A DNA stretch of 64,000 nucleotides from contig NZ_QQOA01000002.1 of NCBI RefSeq assembly GCF_003443895.1, forward strand, positions 62,001-126,000, read 5' to 3'. This document shows positions 8,305 through 16,936 of the stretch, one piece after another; position 1 is the stretch's first letter; the number at the start of each line of letters is the position of its first letter. The DNA comes from Paraburkholderia phosphatilytica. GTDB taxonomy: Bacteria; Pseudomonadota; Gammaproteobacteria; Burkholderiales; Burkholderiaceae. Made by a program: the position numbers and the translations under genes. The notes below the pieces were generated by a model. It searched no databases, was not told the origin of the DNA, and saw nothing but the letters and a program-made list of their open reading frames with translations.

Positions 8305-8855
8305 AGGCTCGCGAGCTCCGGAAACGGACGGACCGGGTCGCTGCCGTCCCAACCCCGGGATGACTGACGAATCATGTCGAACAGACGTCCCTTCGGACCC
8401 GCAACTTCCGACAGTTCGATCACCGCGCCAGGGTGCAGGCCGGGATGCCCGTCCCGTTCCGCGAAATATACGAAGCGCCCTTTTTCGCCGACTTCGCCGC
8501 TCATCAGCACCTCGAAGCCGGCTGCGCGAGCGCGCGCGAGATCGGCGTCGAAGTCTTTGGTCCAGTACGCGAAGTGCTGCGCGCCGACGTGGCCGGCCTG
8601 CTGGAAATCGCGGTACATCGACGGCACGGCGTTGCGCGTTTGCAGCAGTTCGATCTGCAGCCCGCCCGAATTCGCGAGCGCGACGGAATTGTGCGGCTCG
8701 TAGCGCTGACCGCGGTAGCGGTAGTTCTCGATCGGCACCCGCGGGTTGTAGAACCACGGGCCCACGCCGAGCGTATTGGCCCAGTAGTCCATCGACGCTT
8801 CGATGTCGGGCACGAGGTAGGCGACCTGGCGCACCGCGCCAAAGAATCGGCTCAT
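8301..8855 (-). CDS. VOC (glyoxalase-fold) family protein
   Basis: This 184-residue protein has the glyoxalase/dioxygenase (VOC) fold. An N-terminal half (QVAYLVPDIEASMDYWANTLGVGPW) and a C-terminal half (GAQHFAYWTKDFDADLARARAAGFE) are each typical of methylmalonyl-CoA-epimerase-like modules. Candidate metal ligands are Q15, E97 or nearby acids, H120-H123 region and a late ELSE glutamate; exact assignment needs alignment. It is coupled to the RuBisCO-like gene by an ATGA overlap, so it very likely acts on the same metabolite, for example as an epimerase, isomerase or lyase. I know of no established role for a VOC protein in this pathway. A much longer upstream extension of the frame is antisense to the TRAP permease and was discarded. 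Confidence 0.8.
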   Translation of the reverse strand: MSRFFGAVRQVAYLVPDIEASMDYWANTLGVGPWFYNPRVPIENYRYRGQRYEPHNSVALANSGGLQIELLQTRNAVPSMYRDFQQAGHVGAQHFAYWTKDFDADLARARAAGFEVLMSGEVGEKGRFVYFAERDGHPGLHPGAVIELSEVAGPKGRLFDMIRQSSRGWDGSDPVRPFPELASL

Positions 8856-8872
8856 AATGCTTCGAACTCCTT

Positions 8873-10756
8873 TCAATGAAGCAGACAGGTCGAGATCCAC
8901 GGAACGGCGGTAATCAGCACAAGTCCGGCGATCAATGCGGCGAGGTAACCCCAGATGTGGCGGAGGCCCTCCGCCGGGTCGACGCGGCTGATCGCGCACG
9001 CGGTGTAATAACCGACGCCGAACGGCGGCGAGAACAGCCCCACGCCCATCGAGAGCACCACGACGATCGCATAGTAGATCTCGTTGACGCCCACCGCGCG
9101 GGCGATCGGGAACATCAGCGGGCCGAACAGCACGATAGCGGGAATGCCTTCCAGCACACTGCCGAGCACCATGAACGCAATCACAGAGCAGGCCATGAAG
9201 TCCGCCTTGCCGCCCGGCAGCGACGACGCGGCGTGCGCGATGTCCTGCGCGAAGCCGGACTGGGTCAACGCCCACGCCATCGCGGTCGCGGAGCCGATGA
9301 TGAACACGATCGCGCCGGACAGCGCCGCCGTTTCGATCAGCATCGCGGGCAGCCGGCGCGCGTCGAACTTCCGGTAGATCAGCAGGCCGACCAGCACCGA
9401 CCACGCGATGCCGATGGTCGACACCTCGGTGGCGGTGGCCACGCCTTCCACCACTGCCGCGCGGATCAGGAACGGCAGCACGAGCGACGGCAGCGCGAAC
9501 ACGAACGCCCTGCCGATCTCTTTACGCGCGACAGGCGCAGCATCGCCGTGATCGCTGCCGCGGTAACGCCACCAGATCACCGCGCACAGCACGAGGCCCA
9601 GCAACAGCCCCGGCAGCACGCCCGCCGTGAACAGCGCGGAAATCGACACGCCCGTCACGGAGCCGACGGTGATCAGCACGATCGATGGCGGGATCGTCTC
9701 GGTCTGCGCACCCGCGGTAGAGAGCAGCGCGACGAGCTCGCCGGGCTTGGTGCCGCGCGCCTTCATCTCCGGAAACAGCACGGGCGCGATCGCGGCCATA
9801 TCGGCCGCTTTCGATCCCGAGATGCCCGAGACCAGATACATCGCACAGACCAGCACGTACGACATGCCGCCGCGCACGCGCCCGAGCACGCTCGCGAGAA
9901 ACCGCACCATCGCGCTCGCCATGCCGGTCATCTCGATCAGCAGGCCGAGGAACACGAACAGCGGGATGGCGAGCAGGATCAGGTGCGACATGCCCTCGTC
10001 CATGCGCCCGACGAGCACGCTCATCGGCGTGGTCGTAGTCAACGCGAGAAAGCCGAAGGTGGCGAGCGCGAACGCGAACGCGATCGGGATGCCGCCGAAC
10101 ACGCTGGCGCCGACCACGCCGACGAAGAAGATCAGCAGATTGAGCTTGCCGAGCGGCGCGAGCAGCGGACCCAGCGCCCAGAACGCGGCGATGATCGCGC
10201 CCACCGCGACCAGCGACACGACGATGTCGCGCACGCGGCATACGCGCGCGAGGCGCAGCACGCTGACCAGCAGCATCAGCCCGATGCCGACGGGCAGCGC
10301 CGACGCGCGCCACGCGTCGCTGATCTGCAGCGCGGGCGTGGTGACGATCGCCTGGTCGCTCGTGTACTGGTAGGCCGGATACGCGACCAGTACCAGAAAC
10401 GCGAGCGCCGCCGTCATCGCGATGCAGTCCATGCTGGCGCGCGCCGACGGCCCGAGCCGCGCCACCAGCGCCGTCATCCGCATATGCTCGCCGCGCCGCA
10501 ACGCGACCACCGCGCCTAGCATCGACAGCCACAGAAAGCACATGCCGGCCACTTCGTCGGACCACACGAGCGGGCTGTTGAACACGTAGCGCGCGACGAT
10601 CCCCCAGAACAGCACGACGATTTCGGCGAGCACCAGCACGGCCGCGGCATACTCGGTGAGCGCGCCGACCGCGACTTCGATGCGATCGAGCACGCCCCGC
10701 GTGGCATGCGAACGTTCTGTGGATAGCGGCGGCGTTGCCACGTGTTCGGCGTTCAT
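8873..10756 (-). CDS. Fused TRAP transporter permease (DctQ-DctM)
   Basis: This 627-residue inner-membrane protein fuses the two permease subunits of a tripartite ATP-independent periplasmic (TRAP) transporter. Residues 1-210 resemble the four-helix DctQ subunit (AEIVVLFWGIVARYVFN, LWLSMLGAVVALRRGEH). Residues from about 215 to the end form the 12-helix DctM subunit with characteristic SGISGSKAADMAAIAP and FSPPFGVGYY segments. It imports an organic or sugar acid with a sodium gradient, using the binding protein encoded just upstream, whose stop codon it overlaps by one base. DctQM fusions are known but less common than separate genes. The cluster context suggests an apionate-like acid sugar. 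Confidence 0.9.
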   Translation of the reverse strand: MNAEHVATPPLSTERSHATRGVLDRIEVAVGALTEYAAAVLVLAEIVVLFWGIVARYVFNSPLVWSDEVAGMCFLWLSMLGAVVALRRGEHMRMTALVARLGPSARASMDCIAMTAALAFLVLVAYPAYQYTSDQAIVTTPALQISDAWRASALPVGIGLMLLVSVLRLARVCRVRDIVVSLVAVGAIIAAFWALGPLLAPLGKLNLLIFFVGVVGASVFGGIPIAFAFALATFGFLALTTTTPMSVLVGRMDEGMSHLILLAIPLFVFLGLLIEMTGMASAMVRFLASVLGRVRGGMSYVLVCAMYLVSGISGSKAADMAAIAPVLFPEMKARGTKPGELVALLSTAGAQTETIPPSIVLITVGSVTGVSISALFTAGVLPGLLLGLVLCAVIWWRYRGSDHGDAAPVARKEIGRAFVFALPSLVLPFLIRAAVVEGVATATEVSTIGIAWSVLVGLLIYRKFDARRLPAMLIETAALSGAIVFIIGSATAMAWALTQSGFAQDIAHAASSLPGGKADFMACSVIAFMVLGSVLEGIPAIVLFGPLMFPIARAVGVNEIYYAIVVVLSMGVGLFSPPFGVGYYTACAISRVDPAEGLRHIWGYLAALIAGLVLITAVPWISTCLLH

Positions 10757-11805
10757 CACGCGACCTTGCCCGCGTAGGTTTCGAGCAGCGCCCACGCGTC
10801 GTCGCCGAACTTGCCTTTCCATTGCGCGTAGAAGCCCGCCTTGCGCAGTGCGTCGCGGAACGATTCGGCGGGCGCCGGGTTGAAAGCGAGACCGTCCTTA
10901 GCCAGTTGCGCCTGCAGGCCATCGTTGAGCTTGCGGACGTCGGCGCGCTGCTGCATGCCGGCTTCGTTGAAGGCACGCGACACGATCGTCTTCAGATCGG
11001 CCGGCAATGCGTCCCACGAGCGGCCGTTGACGACGAAGTGATAGCCGTCCCAGCTGTGGTTGGTCAGCGAGCAGTATTTCTGCACTTCGTACAGCTTGGC
11101 CGTCTGCACGATCGCGAGCGGATTCTCCTGCGCGTCGACGACCTTCGTCTGCAGCGCGGAATACACCTCGCTGAACTGCAGGCTCGTCGGCGCCGCGGAC
11201 AACGACTTGAACAGCGAGATGCCCATCGCGCTGACCGGCACGCGGATCTTCATGTTGACGAGGTCCGCCGCGCTCTGTACCGGTTTCGTGCTCGTCGTGA
11301 TCTGCCGGAAGCCGTTGTCCCACATCTTTTCGAACGTGTGAAGACCGGCGTTCGCGAAGGTCGCGCGGATGTGATCGCCCAGCTTGCCGTCGACCGCGGC
11401 CCACACCTGGTCGTAGCTCTGGAACGCGAAGCCGACCGCCGTGATCGCGCTGACCGGCGCGATCGGCGCGATCACCATCGTGCCCGGCGTGAACATGTCG
11501 ATACCGCCGCTGCGCACCTGCGCGAGCATGTCGGTATCGCCGCCCAGCTGGTTGTTCGGAAAGATGTTGATGACCACGCGGCCGTTGCTCTCCTGCTCGA
11601 CCCGCTTCGCCGCCTGCTGCGTGCGAATGTTGAGCGGATGCGAGGTGGGCAGGTTGTTGCCGTACTTAAGTGTGAACTGCGGCGCCTGGGCCGCGCGCGC
11701 CGCGGCAGGCAATATCAGGCCGGCGGCGCCCGCCACCGGCACAGCGGCAAGCGAGCGCAGTACGGCGCGGCGGCGGGGATCGGGGCGATCTGCGGAATCC
11801 TTCAC
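10756..11805 (-). CDS. TRAP transporter substrate-binding protein (DctP family)
   Basis: This 349-residue periplasmic binding protein captures the solute for the fused TRAP permease. The GTG at 11805 was chosen because it follows GGAG by seven bases; the frame extends further but without a ribosome-binding site. The N-terminus carries a twin-arginine-like signal (RRRAVLRSLAAVPVAGAAG), then the mature chain begins LKYGNNLPTSHPLN. The DctP signature is clear: FPNNQLGGDTDMLAQVRSG and MKIRVPVSAMG, the latter with the arginine that normally grips a carboxylate. Its ligand is therefore probably an acid. It leads the catabolic operon downstream of the SDR gene. Confidence 0.9.
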   Translation of the reverse strand: MKDSADRPDPRRRAVLRSLAAVPVAGAAGLILPAAARAAQAPQFTLKYGNNLPTSHPLNIRTQQAAKRVEQESNGRVVINIFPNNQLGGDTDMLAQVRSGGIDMFTPGTMVIAPIAPVSAITAVGFAFQSYDQVWAAVDGKLGDHIRATFANAGLHTFEKMWDNGFRQITTSTKPVQSAADLVNMKIRVPVSAMGISLFKSLSAAPTSLQFSEVYSALQTKVVDAQENPLAIVQTAKLYEVQKYCSLTNHSWDGYHFVVNGRSWDALPADLKTIVSRAFNEAGMQQRADVRKLNDGLQAQLAKDGLAFNPAPAESFRDALRKAGFYAQWKGKFGDDAWALLETYAGKVA

Positions 11806-11894
11806 TGCTGTCTCCTTGGTTATGTCTCGCGCCTCGTTGGACGCTCGATGTGTCGGGTGCACCTGGATTCTCTTTTAGCGTCGTCCCGACCCGA

Positions 11895-11906
11895 CGTCAA
11901 TTGACG
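11895..11906. promoter_or_regulatory. 12-bp perfect palindrome upstream of the TRAP operon
   Basis: CGTCAATTGACG is a perfect inverted repeat in the 127-base gap between the SDR stop and the dctP start, about 90 bases before the GTG. A related CGTCAA half-site occurs at 12795-12800 in front of the SDR and LacI genes. It may be part of an operator for the divergent LacI regulator, but LacI sites usually have a central CG, so the assignment is tentative. Confidence 0.4.
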
Positions 11907-11910
11907 GTGT

Positions 11911-11925
11911 TGATGGTTTTTGAGG
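11911..11925. repeat. Copy A of a 15-base intergenic motif shared with 12811-12825
   Basis: TGATGGTTTTTGAGG here and TGATGTTTTTTGATG at 12811-12825 match at 13 of 15 positions and occupy both non-coding gaps of the acid-sugar cluster. Each also has CGTCAA sixteen bases to the left. Shared sequence in both control regions suggests a common regulator-binding site. Confidence 0.45.
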
Positions 11926-11932
11926 TCTCCAA

Positions 11933-12739
11933 TCAACCGCAGCGGGCATGCATCCCGCCGTCGACGAACAGTTCGACGCCGTTGATATAGCGGGCGTCGT
12001 CCGATGCGAGAAACACCGCCGCGCGCGCGACGTCCCAGCCGTCGCCCATGCGTCCCGTCGGCGAAAGCTTGTTGCGCGCAGCCACCATTTCCGCATGATC
12101 GTTGTAGAAGCCCGAGATCTGCTGGTAGATGTGCGGCGTGTCCATCACGCCGGGCAGGATGCAGTTCGCGCGAATGCCGCGCGCCGCGTACTGCAGCGCG
12201 ACGCTCTGCGTGAAGCTGTTGACCGCGCCTTTCGACGCCGCATACGCGCAGTATGCGTAGCCGGTCCAGCGCACGCCGCCCAGCGCGCCGATATTGACGA
12301 TCGCGCCGCTGCCCTGCTGCTCCATGATGGGCAGCACGCATTTGCTGGTCAGGAACATGCTCTTGACGTTGACCGTCATCACGCGGTCCCACGTCGCTTC
12401 GTCCGTTTCGACCGGGCCGCCTTGCGACGTGATGCCGACGTTGTTGTGCAGCACGTCGATCCGGCCGTAGGTTTCCAGCGCCGCGGCGACCGCGGCCTGC
12501 ACCTCGGCAAGCGACACGACGTCCGCCGCCACGCCGATCGCGTCGCCGCCCACGCCGGCGATGATCTCCGCGGTGACCTGCGCGGCCGCGCGTTGCCGGT
12601 CCACGCACACCACGCGCGCGCCCGCTTCCGCATAGGCGACCGCCGCCGCCTTGCCGTTGCCCCAGCCATCGCCGACCGAGCCGGCGCCGAACACGATCGC
12701 CACGCGTCCGTCGAGCTTGCCCTTCTGTTCCGTGCCCAT
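11933..12739 (-). CDS. SDR-family NAD(P)-dependent oxidoreductase
   Basis: This 268-residue short-chain dehydrogenase/reductase has a Rossmann start with a glycine-rich loop GAGSVGDGWG (18-27) longer than the usual TGxxxGIG. It also has the NNVG motif, the catalytic tyrosine and lysine in YAASK, and the PGVMDTP loop. An aspartate after the second beta strand (VCVDRQ) favours NAD over NADP. It is the first gene of the leftward cluster, 93 bases from the divergent LacI gene. It most likely oxidises a hydroxyl of the imported acid sugar to give the keto acid used by the kinase and the RuBisCO-like enzyme. The exact substrate is not visible in the sequence. Confidence 0.88.
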   Translation of the reverse strand: MGTEQKGKLDGRVAIVFGAGSVGDGWGNGKAAAVAYAEAGARVVCVDRQRAAAQVTAEIIAGVGGDAIGVAADVVSLAEVQAAVAAALETYGRIDVLHNNVGITSQGGPVETDEATWDRVMTVNVKSMFLTSKCVLPIMEQQGSGAIVNIGALGGVRWTGYAYCAYAASKGAVNSFTQSVALQYAARGIRANCILPGVMDTPHIYQQISGFYNDHAEMVAARNKLSPTGRMGDGWDVARAAVFLASDDARYINGVELFVDGGMHARCG

Positions 12740-12810
12740 CCTGTCTCCACGCTGTGAAAATCACGCGACCAACGTTAAGATGTGCGCGTCCTGTCGTCAA
12801 ATCCACAAAA

Positions 12811-12825
12811 TGATGTTTTTTGATG
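12811..12825. repeat. Copy B of the shared 15-base intergenic motif
   Basis: TGATGTTTTTTGATG contains TGATG twice as a direct repeat and matches 11911-11925. It lies 72-86 bases upstream of the SDR start and only 8-22 bases upstream of the ATG assumed for the LacI gene. Binding here could control both directions, including autoregulation. Confidence 0.45.
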
Positions 12826-12832
12826 CTCCATC

Positions 12833-13948
12833 ATGAGGCGAGTCTCTTACCTGCCGCGCTCTGAATCTTCCACATCGGCCGCATCGACGTCCGTCGCGGA
12901 TGCAACCGTCATCGCGTCGCGGCCGCGTATCGACGACGTGGCGCGCGTGGCCAGCTGCTCGACCGCCACGGTGGACCGCGTGCTGAACCAGCGCGGCGGC
13001 GTGCGCGGCATGACGGCCGAACGCGTGCTGAGCGCGGCGCGGCAGCTTGGGTATGTGCCGCAGGACGCGTCGATCGCGAGCGTGCTGGCCGAACCGATGC
13101 GGCTGTCGTTCCTGCTGCCGTCCGGCACCAACCGCTATCTGCACATGCTCGCCGATTCGATCAACCGGGGCAGCGACCTGATCAAGCCGTACAACGTGCG
13201 GTGCCGCTGCCATACGACCGAAGGCTTCGATCCGCACGCGCTGGCGGCCGCGCTGCTCAAGCTCGCGCGTCACAGCGACGGCATCGCGTTCATGCCGCTC
13301 GAACATCCGGTGGTGCGCGAAGCGGCGAACGAACTCGACGCCCGCGGCGTGCCGATCGTCACGCTGATTTCCGATCTCACGCATTCGCATCGCGCGGCCT
13401 TCGTCGGAATGGACAATCGCGCGGCCGGGCGAACAGCCGGATTGCTGCTCAGCCGCTTCATCGCGGCACCGCCCGAGCGCGAGTGCAAGATCGCGCTGTT
13501 CGCGGGTTCGCTCGCGTATCGCGGCCATGAGGAACGGGAGATGGGGTTCCGCCACTTCCTGCGCGAGCACTTTCCGGGCGCGCACGTGGTCGGCCTGCGG
13601 GAGGGTTACGACGACGCGCAGAGCAACTATCTGCAGGCGCGGCAGCTGTTGAGCGAGCATCCGGACCTGGCGGGAATCTACAACGTCGGCGGCGCGTCCG
13701 ACGGCATCGCGCGCGCGATGGCCGAAGCCGGCCGCGCGCGCAACGTCGTGCTGATCGCGCACGGACTCACGCCCGATACGCGCGCGCTGCTGATCGACGG
13801 CACCATCGACGCCGTCATCAATATCTATCCGCAAACGCTGGTGCTCAATACCGTGCGCGTGTTCACGAATCTGCGCGACGGGCGGCCGGCGCTGAATGGC
13901 GTGGAGCCCGCGCGGATCAATATCGTGCTGGCGGAGAATTTGCCTTGA
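12833..13948 (+). CDS. LacI-family transcriptional regulator of the acid-sugar cluster
   Basis: This 371-residue regulator has a helix-turn-helix near residues 33-55 (IDDVARVASCSTATVDRVLN) followed by a periplasmic-binding-protein-like sensor domain of the RbsB type. It is divergent from the SDR-TRAP-VOC-RLP-kinase genes, so it is the obvious local regulator, probably a repressor released by a pathway intermediate. The first 30 residues before the helix-turn-helix are unusually long and the ATG at 12833 lacks a good ribosome-binding site, so the start is uncertain. Its stop overlaps the start of the small antitoxin-like gene. Confidence 0.88.
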   Translation: MRRVSYLPRSESSTSAASTSVADATVIASRPRIDDVARVASCSTATVDRVLNQRGGVRGMTAERVLSAARQLGYVPQDASIASVLAEPMRLSFLLPSGTNRYLHMLADSINRGSDLIKPYNVRCRCHTTEGFDPHALAAALLKLARHSDGIAFMPLEHPVVREAANELDARGVPIVTLISDLTHSHRAAFVGMDNRAAGRTAGLLLSRFIAAPPERECKIALFAGSLAYRGHEEREMGFRHFLREHFPGAHVVGLREGYDDAQSNYLQARQLLSEHPDLAGIYNVGGASDGIARAMAEAGRARNVVLIAHGLTPDTRALLIDGTIDAVINIYPQTLVLNTVRVFTNLRDGRPALNGVEPARINIVLAENLP

Positions 13949-14142
13949 CGGGCGCTACACGAACGACGATCGTTCTGGACGACGATCTGGTCTCTCGCGC
14001 CCAGGATTACACCGGATTGAGCGATATGTCCGAACTTGTGCGCGAAGCGCTGAAGGCGCTTGTCGAACGCGAAGCCGCACGCAGGCTCGCCGCCTTGGGT
14101 GGCACCCAACCGGGCATCTCGGCCGCACGTCGGCGGAAATGA
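13945..14142 (+). CDS. Orphan VapB-type (ribbon-helix-helix) antitoxin
   Basis: This 65-residue protein matches the VapB antitoxin pattern: a short N-terminal beta strand and helices (TTIVLDDDLVSRAQDYTG, then SELVREALKALVEREAARRLA) and a basic GGTQPG...RRRK tail that would fold over a toxin. VapB proteins neutralise PIN-domain RNases and repress their own operon. The start is a TTG inside the end of the LacI gene. The normal partner, a PIN toxin starting at the overlapping ATGA, is not present; only a 16-codon open frame follows. It is probably a decayed module. Confidence 0.75.
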   Translation: MTGATRTTIVLDDDLVSRAQDYTGLSDMSELVREALKALVEREAARRLAALGGTQPGISAARRRK

Positions 14143-14189
14143 TCGCCGACGCGCTCGCCCTGACCTCTGGAGCGCGAGTTGCTGTCTGA
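14139..14189 (+). pseudogene. Possible remnant of a VapC PIN toxin gene
   Basis: An ATG overlapping the antitoxin stop, where vapC would begin, opens a 16-codon frame reading MIADALALTSGARVAV. VapC proteins usually start MI(L)xDTS and often contain ALLTxGARL near their C-terminus, so this may be the two ends joined by a large internal deletion. The match is short and could be chance. Confidence 0.35.
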
Positions 14190-14470
14190 GTGACGAACTC
14201 AGTTCGCCCACCAGCGATCACGACCAACCCGTCATGCTTCGCTCTATCCGCGCACGTCGACGCCCCAATCCGACGCTCATCGGCACGCTGAATGACGCGT
14301 TGATGACGCGTCAGGCGTCGCCGCGGACAGTCTTCCCTCCGCAACAAGGCAAAATACGGGTTTCGACGCTCGGCGCGCGGCCACTCTGCCGCGCTGTCAC
14401 GCTCAAACCCGGTGCGCGCATGGCGCCCATGCGCGCCGCACGACCCACGCCGATCAGGAGCGATCTTTTC

Positions 14471-15051
14471 ATGACCGAATCCAGACTGTCGCTGACGGGC
14501 AGGCTTTCGCTTGCATTCAGCACCTTCTTCAGCATTCTCGGCGACGGCGGGTTCGCCGCCGACGTGCTGCGCCTGAAGCGCGGCACCATTCCGCCGCAAG
14601 CCGAAGCGCCCGCACCCGCAGCTGCGCCTGTCAAACCCGCACCAGCACCCGTGCCCGCCCCGACGCTCCGCGAAGCCGGCCCCGACGCCGCGCTGCAACT
14701 GCTCGGCCTGCTGCAACGTGGCGGCCGCTTCGTCGACTTCCTCGAGGAAAACATCGCGAACTACGCGGACGCCGACATCGGCGCGGCTGCGCGCCTCGTC
14801 CACGACGGCTGCCGCGCGACGCTGCGCGAGCATTTCACCATTCGCCCGGTGCGCGACGAAACCGAAGGCACGCGCGTGACGATCGCCGAAGGCTTCGACG
14901 CCACCGCGATCCGTCTGACGGGCAACGTGGTCGGCAAGCCGCCGTTCAACGGCAGCATCAGCCACCGCGGCTGGCGCGTCACCGACGTGCGGCTGCCGAA
15001 GCTCACGCAAAGCCATGACGCGGCCGTGATCGCGCCTGCGGAGGTGGAACT

Positions 15052-15055
<4 letters not shown>
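14471..15055 (+). CDS. DUF2760 family protein
   Basis: This 194-residue protein belongs to the uncharacterised DUF2760 family. An N-terminal amphipathic region with hydrophobic stretch (LSLAFSTFFSILGDGGFAAD) leads into an alanine/proline linker (about residues 38-62). A globular domain follows with LGLLQRGGRFVDFLEE, DADIGAAARLVHDGCR and a C-terminal SHRGWRVTDVRLP. The start at 14471 was chosen because the frame upstream has no family features. Its stop overlaps the next Hsp70 start (ATGA), so translation is coupled. In other proteobacteria the same three genes sit together, which suggests it works with the two Hsp70 proteins. Its biochemical role is unknown. Confidence 0.85.
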
Positions 15056-16923
<1,868 letters not shown>

Positions 16924-16936
16924 GCGCGCTTCGCCG

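Noticed and set aside
8876..10519. Long open frame (over 540 codons) on the plus strand opposite the TRAP permease
   Set aside because: Its translation is dominated by R, H, D, Q and A with no domain features. This is the expected antisense shadow of a high-GC gene, and the opposite strand has a clear DctQM protein.
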